Source: an uncultured Porphyromonadaceae bacterium
GTDB taxonomy: Bacteria > Bacteroidota > Bacteroidia > Bacteroidales > Coprobacteraceae
Assembly (NCBI GenBank): GCA_900545915.1
Contig: URAV01000004.1
Coordinates: 1-64,000 of the forward strand
DNA: 64,000 nt
Reading direction: 5' to 3'
Both the position numbers and the translations under genes were made by a program. The stretch's first letter is position 1. Each line of letters starts with the position of its first letter. Positions 17,379 to 26,464 of this stretch are shown here, piece by piece. The notes under the pieces are model-generated. The model was not told the DNA's origin, ran no database searches, and saw only the letters and a program-made list of their open reading frames with translations.

Positions 17379-18263
17379 ATGAGAAAGCTTATACGAAGTC
17401 TGTATGTGTTTTTTTTGAAAGGAATAAAAATATGCCGAAGTTTTATTTTGCTTCGTTTTTCTGTCCCGAAGGTAAAAAACTCTTTGGATACGATAGATTA
17501 TATATTACAAAATAAATGTTCTGTCAGTCGTTTTGGTGATGGAGAATTTCTTATAATGCAAGGTTGGCATATCGGTTTCCAAAAAGAAGATATAGCATTG
17601 TCTCTGCGGCTTAAAGAGATTATCCGTTCCGAGTTTCCGGGGCATATTGTTTGTCTGCCTAATGTATTCAATGGTTTAAATATTTATACCGATAAAGCCC
17701 GTATTTTTTGGAAAAGACATTTATTACATAATTACGTTATATGGCATAAATATATAAATACACGGAAGTTGTATTATGATACGGAGATTTCTCGTTTTTA
17801 TATCGATCGTAAAGATAAAACTCAATCGCATTTGATTATTGATAAATTAAAGCAGATATGGAATTTTCGTGATGTCATATTGGTCGAAGGCGAAAAAAGT
17901 AGAATGGGTTATGGTAATGATCTGTTCAGCAATGTAAGCAGTCTTAAGAGAATTTTATGTCCGTCAGAGAACGCTTTTACCGCATATTCTCAAATTTTGG
18001 AAGAAGTGTCAAAAGTCGATAAATCCCGGTTAATATTAATTGCATTAGGTCCTACTGCAACAGTATTGGCGTATGATCTTAGTAAACAGGGTTATCAAGC
18101 TATTGATATGGGGCACTTGGATGTTGAGTATGAATGGTTTTTGCAATCGGCTTCAGATAAATGCATTATAAAAAATAAGTATGTTAATGAGGTTGATAAT
18201 CGAGATGTACCGAATATTTTAGATCCAGTTTATCAAGATCAAATTATATCTATTATAAAATAG
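17379..18263 (+). CDS. GT-D fold glycosyltransferase (DUF1792/SP_1767 type)
   Basis: A 294-residue protein with the signature SRFGDGEF at residues 50-57, a DxE motif of the DUF1792 family. That family was defined by a streptococcal glycan enzyme with the GT-D fold. Further family-like strings are ILVEGEKSRMGYGNDL and LIALGPTATVLAYDL near the C-terminus. These enzymes add a sugar, glucose in the studied case, to a growing glycan using a metal ion. The N-terminus has a short hydrophobic stretch that could be a membrane contact. It sits 11 bases after the acetyltransferase gene and 4 bases before the next glycosyltransferase. Confidence 0.75.
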   Translation: MRKLIRSLYVFFLKGIKICRSFILLRFSVPKVKNSLDTIDYILQNKCSVSRFGDGEFLIMQGWHIGFQKEDIALSLRLKEIIRSEFPGHIVCLPNVFNGLNIYTDKARIFWKRHLLHNYVIWHKYINTRKLYYDTEISRFYIDRKDKTQSHLIIDKLKQIWNFRDVILVEGEKSRMGYGNDLFSNVSSLKRILCPSENAFTAYSQILEEVSKVDKSRLILIALGPTATVLAYDLSKQGYQAIDMGHLDVEYEWFLQSASDKCIIKNKYVNEVDNRDVPNILDPVYQDQIISIIK

Positions 18264-18267
18264 TATT

Positions 18268-19227
18268 ATGCCTAAAATATCTGTTATAGTTCCGATATAT
18301 AATGTCGAAAAGTATTTAGATAAATGTTTGGATTCTTGTCTAAACCAATCTTTTAGAGATATTGAAATCATATGCGTAAATGATGGTTCTCAGGATAATA
18401 GTATTAAAATAATAGAACAGTATCAAAGAAAAGATAATAGGTTTATATGTATAAATAAAAAGAATGAAGGTCTCTTATTAGCTCGAAAATCAGGAATTAA
18501 TATAGCAAAAGGTGATTATATTTTCCATCTTGATGGGGATGATTATCTTCCGAAAAATGCTCTTGAATTATTGTATGAAAAGGCATTGTTAACAGGTGCT
18601 GATATTGTAAGAGGAAATGCTAATCATGTAACAGAAGATGGAGTTTATATTTCGACATTTAAATATCCTTATTTTGATGATTTTACTGGACTGCAATTTT
18701 TATCATATATGCTTAGATATTCATATCATAGTATATGGGCAGCTTTAGTTAAAAAAGAATGTTATGTTTCTAATTTTATATACCCTGAGAATGTAAGTAT
18801 TGGAGAAGATCTTATATATATGTCTCAATTATCCCTATTTGCACATAAGGTAACTTATGTTGAAGCTGTGGTATATTATTATATAAAACGTGGAAATTCT
18901 ATGATTAATTCGGAACAAAAAGAAGATTTACAATGTCAATGTGATAGATATGATCAATATGTGAATTTTTGTTGTGCATTGGATTCAATTTTAGTTACGT
19001 ATAAGTCAGAATTTTCTGAAGAAGTATCAAATCAATTGCAATTATATCTTAATGATAGAATTGATGAGAGATTATTTTCTTTACCTATAAAAATAAAAGA
19101 GAGGAAACGTATAGTATTCTCTTTATATAAAAAATATTTTTTGTTTAATATCCAGGTTCAGAAATTAGTTTTTAAAAGGTCATGGAAGTGTTATTTGTCT
19201 CAGTTATATAAAATCAGATTTTTATGA
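18268..19227 (+). CDS. Family 2 glycosyltransferase (GT-A fold)
   Basis: A 319-residue protein opening with KISVIVPIYNVEKYLDKCLD and containing the nucleotide-sugar/metal motif DGDD at residues 89-92, both standard for GT2 enzymes. It would transfer a sugar from a nucleotide donor onto the lipid-linked repeat unit. Its DNA is noticeably more AT-rich than its neighbours: sampled lines hold 20-27% GC, against about 40% just downstream. This suggests separate acquisition. Its stop overlaps the next start (ATGA at 19224). Donor and linkage unknown. Confidence 0.85.
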   Translation: MPKISVIVPIYNVEKYLDKCLDSCLNQSFRDIEIICVNDGSQDNSIKIIEQYQRKDNRFICINKKNEGLLLARKSGINIAKGDYIFHLDGDDYLPKNALELLYEKALLTGADIVRGNANHVTEDGVYISTFKYPYFDDFTGLQFLSYMLRYSYHSIWAALVKKECYVSNFIYPENVSIGEDLIYMSQLSLFAHKVTYVEAVVYYYIKRGNSMINSEQKEDLQCQCDRYDQYVNFCCALDSILVTYKSEFSEEVSNQLQLYLNDRIDERLFSLPIKIKERKRIVFSLYKKYFLFNIQVQKLVFKRSWKCYLSQLYKIRFL

Positions 19228-20402
19228 ATATCCTATTTTACTTTGATCGGCAAATAAATCCTGAACGAGGAGGAACTGAGCGTGTAACTTATAATTTGGC
19301 ACATTATTTTCAGGGAAAAGGCAATCGGGTTATGTATCTGGCGAAATATAAAGTAGAGGAGGCGGATGCTTTTATTAAAACATTCTTTTTACCCGATAGC
19401 GGATCTGTTGTTTCTGATGAAAATATTTCTTGGTTAGAAAATTTTCTGCGTGAAGAAAAAATAGATTTTTTGATAAATCAAGGGGCTAATGGCGATGATA
19501 TATATTTATTATCTCATAAAACATTAGATACCAAAACAAAAATTATTTCGGTATTGCATTTCTCGGTTTATCAAGGTCTGAATTTTTTCTCTGCAATGCA
19601 ACCACTCTTTTTACACCATACTCCGGTTGCTTTATTGAGTGATTTTGTGAGGTATGTGAAAATGCCGTACAATAAATATAAAGCATATAAACAGAAGAAA
19701 ATCCGATATCGTTATTTACAAGATAATATGGATGCGGTTGTTCTTTTAGCACCGCAGTATGTCGATGATATGGTTAAGATAGGATGCTTGAAAGACAGAC
19801 GCAATTTGTATGTAATCCCGAATCCGAATTCTTTTGAGTTAAAAGACTCTGTTAATTGGTCCGAAAAAAAGAATGAAATTCTGTTTGTCGGTCGATTGAG
19901 TTATTCAGAAAAACGTGTAGATCGTCTTTTGAAAGTATGGAAAAAAATTTACAAAAATTTCCCTACTTGGAGTTTGAATATTGTCGGTGATGGTGACGAC
20001 CGGAAAAGATTAGAACAAATTGCTGTTAAATATAAGTTGGAGAGGGTGTTTTTCCGAGGATATCAGTCTCCCGAAATTTATTACCGACAGGCAAAAATGA
20101 TATGTTTGACATCCAATCATGAAGGATATCCGATGGTACTTATCGAAGGAATGCAATATGGCTGTGTACCTATTGTTTTTGATAGTTTTGGCGGGGCATC
20201 CGATTTGATATCGAATGGTAAAAATGGTTTTTTGGTAAAAGCTTTTGATATATCGGCTTATACTACAACTATTTCCAATTTTATAAAAAATGTGAATATA
20301 CAAGAGTCTATGTCTCTGAATGCCGTTTCTTCTTCGAGAAAATATGATATAGAAGATATTTCATTTTTGTGGCAAGATCTGTTAACGAAGATAAAGAATT
20401 AG
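19224..20402 (+). CDS. Family 4 glycosyltransferase (GT-B fold)
   Basis: A 392-residue GT-B enzyme. The N-terminal domain begins NILFYFDRQINPERGGTERV with the glycine-rich acceptor loop. The C-terminal Rossmann domain has the donor-binding strand EILFVGRLSYSEKRVDRLL and the EX7E motif at E300/E308 (HEGYPMVLIEGMQ). GT4 enzymes are retaining transferases, and many in polysaccharide loci build the repeat unit. It overlaps the preceding gene by 4 bases and lies 12 bases ahead of a GT32-type gene. Donor unknown. Confidence 0.85.
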   Translation: MNILFYFDRQINPERGGTERVTYNLAHYFQGKGNRVMYLAKYKVEEADAFIKTFFLPDSGSVVSDENISWLENFLREEKIDFLINQGANGDDIYLLSHKTLDTKTKIISVLHFSVYQGLNFFSAMQPLFLHHTPVALLSDFVRYVKMPYNKYKAYKQKKIRYRYLQDNMDAVVLLAPQYVDDMVKIGCLKDRRNLYVIPNPNSFELKDSVNWSEKKNEILFVGRLSYSEKRVDRLLKVWKKIYKNFPTWSLNIVGDGDDRKRLEQIAVKYKLERVFFRGYQSPEIYYRQAKMICLTSNHEGYPMVLIEGMQYGCVPIVFDSFGGASDLISNGKNGFLVKAFDISAYTTTISNFIKNVNIQESMSLNAVSSSRKYDIEDISFLWQDLLTKIKN

Positions 20403-20414
20403 CTTTTTAGTAGA

Positions 20415-21200
20415 ATGGAACAAAGAAATAAAATACCTAAAATTATTCATTTTTGTTGGTTGAGTGGAGAAGAAATGCCTGCAAAATTGAAAGAGTGTAT
20501 TCAGACATGGAAACGGATTATGCCGGACTATGAATTGAGATGTTGGGATATGAATAGCTTCGACATACATTCGGTTCGTTTTGTAGAACAAGCATGTTCG
20601 ATGAAAAAATGGGCGTTTGCAGCAGACTATATTCGGCTTTATGCTCTTTACACGTGTGGAGGAATATATTTGGATTCGGATGTTTTAGTTTTTCGCCGTT
20701 TCGATACATTTTTACATAATTCGGGTTTTGCTTCTGTTGAGTCTTATTTATATCAAGCAAAACCGGGAGAAAAATATGATTTTTGGATAGATGCTGCTAT
20801 GATTGCTTCAGAAAAAGGTAATCCTTTTATAAAAGATTGTTTAGATTATTATCAGGATAGAGATTTTATAAAAGAAGACGGTTCCTTTGACGAATCGATA
20901 GTTTGTCATATTATCGCGGATATTGCAGAAAATAAATATGGATTTAAAAGAGGGGTATACCAGAGTTCTCCTATTGAGTTGAAGGATGGAGTTTTTTCGA
21001 TATATCCTCCTTATGTCTTTTCTCATTTAAGGGGAGATATACGAAGATCTACTTATGCAATCCATTTGTTTAATGGAAGCTGGCGGGATAAAAAAAGGCA
21101 GAAATCATTGTCTTTAATAGAAAGAATACATAGACTATTCGTAAAAATATTTAATGAAAAAATATGGGGTATTTTATATTTTAAGATTAGGAAAGTTTGA
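20415..21200 (+). CDS. GT32-type capsular glycosyltransferase with DXD motif
   Basis: A 261-residue protein with KIPKIIHFCWLSG near the N-terminus, the segment WAFAADYIRLYALYTCGG and the catalytic metal motif D87-S88-D89 (YLDSDVLV). These are the hallmarks of the Gly_transf_sug/GT32 family, related to the sugar-transfer domain of large clostridial toxins and to yeast Och1. In Bacteroidales capsule loci such proteins transfer galactose or other hexoses. It is 12 bases after the preceding GT4 gene. Confidence 0.82.
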   Translation: MEQRNKIPKIIHFCWLSGEEMPAKLKECIQTWKRIMPDYELRCWDMNSFDIHSVRFVEQACSMKKWAFAADYIRLYALYTCGGIYLDSDVLVFRRFDTFLHNSGFASVESYLYQAKPGEKYDFWIDAAMIASEKGNPFIKDCLDYYQDRDFIKEDGSFDESIVCHIIADIAENKYGFKRGVYQSSPIELKDGVFSIYPPYVFSHLRGDIRRSTYAIHLFNGSWRDKKRQKSLSLIERIHRLFVKIFNEKIWGILYFKIRKV

Positions 21201-21218
21201 TATTAATATTATGGGATT

Positions 21219-22481
21219 ATGGAATCACTTGATCGATCAAATATAAAGAAAATTCTTTTAACTACTACAGGTCTGTCATCTGTCGGTCAGGGGGGCGGTA
21301 TTTCTTCTTATGTCCATGATTTGGCAACCAATTTTGTAAATAAGGGATATAAGGTGACAGTGTATCTTGTCCGTCAGTCTGAACCTGTTTTCCCTACTGC
21401 AAGTGTATATGACTATTCTTTTTTTCAAATTCCAAATAAAAGATGCGATGAATCTGTTTTAGTTTCAGAGATTTATAAATCGATTCTTGCGTTAAATCCT
21501 GATGTTATAATTAATAATGACGTGTCTTATATTGCTGGTTTATGGCCGGTTTTGGATACGAAAATTATTCGCATATCCGTAATGCATGGTTTCAAAGAAG
21601 GGTTTACTTGGTCTAATTTTGGCATTCAGGGAAAAATGGCAATATATAATTGGAAATATATCGATTATATTGTTTGCCAAAATGAGGCTATGGTTGCAGA
21701 TGCTTCAAAAAAATATCATATACCGGAACAAAAATTTTGTTGTATACATCAAACTGTGAATTTTGTACCAGTCCAAAAGCTTGGGAAGAACAGTTTTTCT
21801 ATTTTGTTTGCAGGAGGAGCTTCTTACTCAAAAGGGGCAGATATTGCTTATAATATAGCTAAGGAATTAAAAAATACGAGTTTGAATTTTGAGTTTCATT
21901 GGTGTTTGCCGGCAGGTAAATATAAAAAATATTTTGAAAGTGACCGGCGTTTTGTTTTTCATGGGGCGTTATCTCGAGAGTCTTTTTTACAGACATTGGG
22001 GAATTCAGACTGTATTTTGATTCCGACACGAATGGATACCGGTCCGCTTCTTCTGGTAGAGGCATTAGCACAAGGGGTGATTCCTTTGTGTAATGACGTA
22101 AAATCTGCGATACCTGATTTGATAAAATCAGGGAAAAATGGATTTATTGTCAAAAAAAATCGGGTTCGAGATTATTTACGAATAATCGAAGATTTGTCAA
22201 AAAAAAATATCGTGTCTATATCTGATTTAGCAAAAGAAAGCTATCAAAAAACTTTAACGCCAGAATGTCAGGTCTTATCGTTCGAGCAGCTTTTTAGAAA
22301 AAATACGGATTTAATGCAACGCTCTTTTTCTTCTCAAAATGTAGTTCATTTTCATTTGTATAATACAGCCTTATATCATAAAGTTTCGTATGTAAGGATT
22401 CTGAACAAAGTGATTAACGCTTTTGAAGTAGTAATGACAGACAGATTATATAAAAACTGTTTTAAATATTTACTGAAATGA
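21219..22481 (+). CDS. Family 4 glycosyltransferase (GT-B fold)
   Basis: A 420-residue GT-B enzyme with an N-terminal glycine-rich loop (TGLSSVGQGGGISSYVHDL) and a C-terminal donor domain (FAGGASYSKGADIAYNIAKE). The region around E281 (LLLVEALAQGVIPLCND) corresponds to the second half of the EX7E motif. The first acidic residue appears replaced (RMDTGPLLLVEAL has D at that place), a common GT4 variant. A run of six Gs lies in the glycine-rich loop. Its stop overlaps the next gene by 4 bases. Confidence 0.8.
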   Translation: MESLDRSNIKKILLTTTGLSSVGQGGGISSYVHDLATNFVNKGYKVTVYLVRQSEPVFPTASVYDYSFFQIPNKRCDESVLVSEIYKSILALNPDVIINNDVSYIAGLWPVLDTKIIRISVMHGFKEGFTWSNFGIQGKMAIYNWKYIDYIVCQNEAMVADASKKYHIPEQKFCCIHQTVNFVPVQKLGKNSFSILFAGGASYSKGADIAYNIAKELKNTSLNFEFHWCLPAGKYKKYFESDRRFVFHGALSRESFLQTLGNSDCILIPTRMDTGPLLLVEALAQGVIPLCNDVKSAIPDLIKSGKNGFIVKKNRVRDYLRIIEDLSKKNIVSISDLAKESYQKTLTPECQVLSFEQLFRKNTDLMQRSFSSQNVVHFHLYNTALYHKVSYVRILNKVINAFEVVMTDRLYKNCFKYLLK

Positions 22482-22978
22482 AGCCGGTTATAAATTATAT
22501 TAATAGTCTCTTATTTCCTTTATTACCTGAGACGTCATGTTTCGCTTTGAAACGAGGATTATTGCGTCTTGCCGGTGCAAAAATCGGAAAGAATGTCCGT
22601 ATTTGTTCTTCTGTGCACATAATGGGGTGCGGAGAATTGGTAATTGGAGACGATGTGTGGATCGGTCATGAGGTTTTTATTTCGACGACTTCCCGAATAG
22701 AAATCGGTAGTTATGTAGATATTGCTCCAATGGTTTATTTAGGCACCGGAACGCATCGTATCGAGACCGATGGCTTGCATTCGGCAGGAGAGGGCATATC
22801 AGGAAATATAAAAATTGAAGATGGGGCATGGTTATGTGTTCGTTCTACCTTATTGCCGGGAGTCGTTATCGGTAAAAATTCTGTTGTTGCAGCTGGAGCA
22901 GTTGTTACAAAAGATGTTTTTCCCTATTGTTGTGTAGCAGGTATTCCTGCGAATGTAATAAAGATTTATGATAAATAA
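22478..22978 (+). CDS. Left-handed beta-helix O-acetyltransferase
   Basis: A 166-residue protein dominated by hexapeptide repeats (IGKNVRICSSVHI, IGDDVWIGHEVFI, IGSYVDIAPMV) with a catalytic-type histidine in LGTGTHRI and a closing VVAAGAVVTKDVFPYCCVAG. This is the usual shape of sugar O-acetyltransferases in capsule loci; it would use acetyl-CoA in the cytoplasm. It overlaps the preceding glycosyltransferase by 4 bases. The acceptor sugar is unknown. Confidence 0.82.
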   Translation: MKPVINYINSLLFPLLPETSCFALKRGLLRLAGAKIGKNVRICSSVHIMGCGELVIGDDVWIGHEVFISTTSRIEIGSYVDIAPMVYLGTGTHRIETDGLHSAGEGISGNIKIEDGAWLCVRSTLLPGVVIGKNSVVAAGAVVTKDVFPYCCVAGIPANVIKIYDK

Positions 22979-23059
22979 ATTTTTATACTACATGATGAAA
23001 AAAGTATGTTATAAACTAAACGGAATTATTGGATAAGCGTAAATAAATATTTTCCAATT

Positions 23060-24292
23060 ATGAAATTTTTTGCATGGGCTATAGCTATTTTGAGCGTTAA
23101 TCAGATAATATGGCAAACACCTAATCTTCCTCAGATGGTTTATTATGCTATATTTTTGCTTATGGCTATTGTTATGGTATTTTACCATCCGAATATAAAA
23201 ATTAATGTTTGCATGCTATTTTTTATAATAGCTATAGTCTGTTCGATTTTTGTGAATTATATTCCGGACTATTTTATGCCTTGGGATAGATTCTTTTCAT
23301 TTCTTATGGTAATATTATGTGTCAGTCCGTTTTTATATAATTCCGAATTGATGATTTTTCGTAAGGAAATTTTCGATAAAGTGAATATTTTATTTGTTAC
23401 TGTTGTGATAATTTCCTTTTTAGGTTATTTGGCGGGAATTTATTCTACGGCTGATTTTTCAGGTTTTAGAGGATGTACAAGCCAATCGATGCTCTTGAGC
23501 CCGATAGCGGCTTTGACTTCTTTATTTTGTTTGCATAAGGCTTTTTGTCCCGAAATTTCCAAAAAAGAAAAATATTTATTTTTAGGAATGATGGCCATAG
23601 CTTTCTTAATGTGTTTATTGGCGGGTTCGAGAGCTTCTTTAGCTGGAGGAATAATTGGAATATTGTATTATCTCAAAGTCAGGTATCGTAGAAATATGAA
23701 ACTGTTTCTTAAAGTTCTTTTTTCGATGCTTATCGTTATTTCCGTTTCATATCCTTTATGGGAATCTTATTTAGCCACGGTAGCCGGTAAAATAGAGCGT
23801 TCGAGAGAGGTTGGCAGTATGACTACTACAAGAGATGCCCTTTGGCAAGTTCGTATGATGGAATTTAAGAAATCGCCTGTGTGTGGTATCGGATTTAATT
23901 ATGTAGATGAAACTATATTACCGCCTGTATATAAGATAGCGGCTAAAAATGGGGTGATAGAACCCGGTTCGGGGTGGCTATTTTTACTATCATCATTAGG
24001 TATGATGGGAACAATACCTTTTTTGTTGTTGTTTGGGAAACCTTTATTTCGAATTTATAAAAAAGCAGAATCGTATTCGGATGAGATATTGATAGGGGCA
24101 TGTTTATCCTTTTTTGCGATACATTTGATTGCAGAAGGGTATATAACGTCATCCGGATCTTTTTTATTTTTTTATTTGTGGTTGTTGATATCGTTAGCAC
24201 AAATACCTGTTCGCAAACAATTTTTTATAAAAAAAACTGCAAATCGAGAGCAGAAACAACGAACTTGTTCGATTGATTTTGCCGAGGTATAG
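23060..24292 (+). CDS. wzy: O-antigen polymerase/ligase family protein (Wzy-like)
   Basis: A 410-residue polytopic membrane protein with about ten hydrophobic helices and a periplasmic-loop region containing GFRGCTSQSMLLSPIAAL, AGSRASLAGGIIG and MEFKKSPVCGIGFNY. These match the general pattern of the Wzy_C family, which includes O-antigen polymerases and ligases. Next to a Wzx flippase in a glycosyltransferase cluster, a polymerase is the likelier role. It begins after an 81-base gap with no terminator. Sequence alone does not separate polymerase from ligase. Confidence 0.75.
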   Translation: MKFFAWAIAILSVNQIIWQTPNLPQMVYYAIFLLMAIVMVFYHPNIKINVCMLFFIIAIVCSIFVNYIPDYFMPWDRFFSFLMVILCVSPFLYNSELMIFRKEIFDKVNILFVTVVIISFLGYLAGIYSTADFSGFRGCTSQSMLLSPIAALTSLFCLHKAFCPEISKKEKYLFLGMMAIAFLMCLLAGSRASLAGGIIGILYYLKVRYRRNMKLFLKVLFSMLIVISVSYPLWESYLATVAGKIERSREVGSMTTTRDALWQVRMMEFKKSPVCGIGFNYVDETILPPVYKIAAKNGVIEPGSGWLFLLSSLGMMGTIPFLLLFGKPLFRIYKKAESYSDEILIGACLSFFAIHLIAEGYITSSGSFLFFYLWLLISLAQIPVRKQFFIKKTANREQKQRTCSIDFAEV

Positions 24293-24323
24293 TGTTGATT
24301 ATAATGAAATTAAAATAGGAATT

Positions 24324-25430
24324 ATGCAGTTCGTTTTTTGGCAAAATATAATAAGTATACATCAATCTGCATTTCTTTCGACATTGTCGAATAGGCATTC
24401 GATTTTATTAATCGTTGAACAACGGTTGGATCAGGAAAGAAAAGGGGATGGGTGGAGTATTCCCGATATGGGAAAAACTAAAATTATCGTTGCTCCTGAT
24501 GATAAAACGATAGATAACTTGATCTTGGAAAATAAAGATGCGGTTCACGTATTTTCGGGAATAAATGCTTTTCCGATGGTATATAAAGCTTTTAAAAAAG
24601 TCGTTGCGTTAGACTTGAAGATATTGGTATATGTCGAACCGTATGTATGGTTTGGGATAAAAGGCTTTTTTAGGAGATTAAAGTATATGGCTTTGAATTT
24701 ATGTTATGGTAAAAATATTGACGGTTTGTTGGTTACCGGACAAACCGGACGTCGATGTTTCTTAAAAGCAGGATTTGAGAAAAGTAAAATTTTTGATTGG
24801 GGATATTTTACTGCTCAAAGGGCTTTTAATGAAGTAGTAATATCGAATGAAAACAGACAAAAACCTGCAATTTTGTATGTCGGAAGAATAGATTGCAATA
24901 AAAATATATTGTCCTTAGTGGATATTTGTTTAAAACATGTTGGAAAATATGCCTGTTTAGATATTATCGGAGCTGGTCCATTAACTGATTTGCTGATAAA
25001 AAAAATAGATAGGGTAGAAGATATAAAATATTTAGGGAGTAAGACAAATAGTGAGGTGCTAGATTTGATGTGCCGTTATGATATATTGGTTTTACCGAGT
25101 TTGTATGATGGTTGGGGTGCGGTAGTTAATGAAGCTTTACAAAGTGGGATGAGGGTGATTGCTTCTGAAAATTGTGGAGCATCAGTCCTTCTTGATGGTA
25201 AGGACAGAGGAGAAGCTTTTTCTTTTGTTAATAAAGAAAAATCGTTGGAGAAAATATTATTAAAATGGCTTGAAAAGGGACCGGTTTCTTTGGCTGACCG
25301 TCAGGACATCGCAGAATGGACACGTTATTCGATATCGGGAGATTCGGTAGCTGCATATTTTGAAAAAATTTGTTCTTGCATATCAGGTGATTGTACACAT
25401 AATGAGGTTATAGCACCGTGGTTGAGTTAA
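24324..25430 (+). CDS. Family 4 glycosyltransferase (GT-B fold)
   Basis: The frame is open from 24273, but that start would be a TTG inside the polymerase gene. The ATG at 24324 has a purine-rich AATAGGA ahead of it and begins the natural core (MQFVFWQNIISIHQ), giving 368 residues. The C-terminal donor domain shows ILYVGRIDCNKNILSL and a DX7E variant of the catalytic motif at D262/E270 (YDGWGAVVNEALQSG). This resembles GT4 enzymes active on lipid-linked glycans. Acceptor and donor unknown. Confidence 0.78.
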   Translation: MQFVFWQNIISIHQSAFLSTLSNRHSILLIVEQRLDQERKGDGWSIPDMGKTKIIVAPDDKTIDNLILENKDAVHVFSGINAFPMVYKAFKKVVALDLKILVYVEPYVWFGIKGFFRRLKYMALNLCYGKNIDGLLVTGQTGRRCFLKAGFEKSKIFDWGYFTAQRAFNEVVISNENRQKPAILYVGRIDCNKNILSLVDICLKHVGKYACLDIIGAGPLTDLLIKKIDRVEDIKYLGSKTNSEVLDLMCRYDILVLPSLYDGWGAVVNEALQSGMRVIASENCGASVLLDGKDRGEAFSFVNKEKSLEKILLKWLEKGPVSLADRQDIAEWTRYSISGDSVAAYFEKICSCISGDCTHNEVIAPWLS

Positions 25431-25443
25431 AATAATATAGATT

Positions 25444-26463
25444 GTGAAAGTATCGGAGTATCAGAGTTGGAAATTTAAAGTATTATCATTTTTTGCGATG
25501 ATCTTGGTATTGTATGCTCACGCATATATACCGGATGTCGCACAATATAAAGTCTTTTATATTTTTGAGAAAAGCGTTGCCTTCTGTTGGGGACGACTGT
25601 TTTTTCCATTGTTTTTTTTCATATCAGGTTATTTGTTTTATGTAAAATTATCCGATCCGGATTGGAGCGTTTGGAAACAAAAGTATCGAAGTCGTGTAAA
25701 ATCTTTATTGATCCCATATATCATTTGGAATATTCTTTGTCTGTTGCAAATGTTCATATTAAAATATATCCCTGTTGCTGGAAAATATATGAATAGTGAT
25801 TATACTCAATTGATACATGGCGGCTTATGGGAATGGATTTATACATTATTTATTGTTCCGGGCGGTTTTCACCTTTGGTTTATACGAGATTTGATTCTGA
25901 TTGTCGTTGTTTCTCCATTCTTGTATTTTTGTATCAGAAAAATGATATTTATCTATTTCCCGTTAATAATATTCTTTTCGTTCTATAATTCATGGTTTCA
26001 GTCTTTAACCATGTTCAGTATAGGAGCAGCATGTGCAATTTACAATATATCTTTAGAAGTTAAGCTTAAACATAAATGGGGGCTTGTCTTGTTGGGAACG
26101 GCTTCTTTGCTTTTAATGTTATATTGTTCTATGATCTTTATTCCAGACACGAAAGAATTATATTTAGTTGCAATCCTCTTTCTGTTTGTATGGTTTTTAT
26201 ATGACTATTTATATCGTAAAGGCTGGCGTTTTGATTTTATAAAAAGATGGATTCCATATACGTTTTTCATTTATTTATTCCATATTCCGGCTCTTAGTAT
26301 CGTTAAGAAAGTTATGCTGTTGGTCGGCAGAGGAGAAGAGTGGAGCTATTGGATAACATTTCTGGTATCTCCGTTTATAATGGCTGCTGTCGCTATATGG
26401 ATAGGAGGTTTATTAAAAAGATATTTACCAAAGTTATATTCCGTTTTGACAGGAGGACGATAA
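25444..26463 (+). CDS. Membrane acyltransferase, acyltransferase-3 family
   Basis: A 339-residue integral membrane protein with about ten hydrophobic segments. The first segment carries the family pattern (FAMILVLYAHAY), with a histidine in the expected catalytic position, and the central region GGFHLWFIRDLILIVVV is typical of acyltransferase-3 (OafA/WecH-like) enzymes that O-acylate sugars. The start codon is GTG at 25444. It ends one base before the next GT4 gene. It is the first of five members of this family in the locus. Confidence 0.8.
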   Translation: MKVSEYQSWKFKVLSFFAMILVLYAHAYIPDVAQYKVFYIFEKSVAFCWGRLFFPLFFFISGYLFYVKLSDPDWSVWKQKYRSRVKSLLIPYIIWNILCLLQMFILKYIPVAGKYMNSDYTQLIHGGLWEWIYTLFIVPGGFHLWFIRDLILIVVVSPFLYFCIRKMIFIYFPLIIFFSFYNSWFQSLTMFSIGAACAIYNISLEVKLKHKWGLVLLGTASLLLMLYCSMIFIPDTKELYLVAILFLFVWFLYDYLYRKGWRFDFIKRWIPYTFFIYLFHIPALSIVKKVMLLVGRGEEWSYWITFLVSPFIMAAVAIWIGGLLKRYLPKLYSVLTGGR

Positions 26464-26464
26464 A

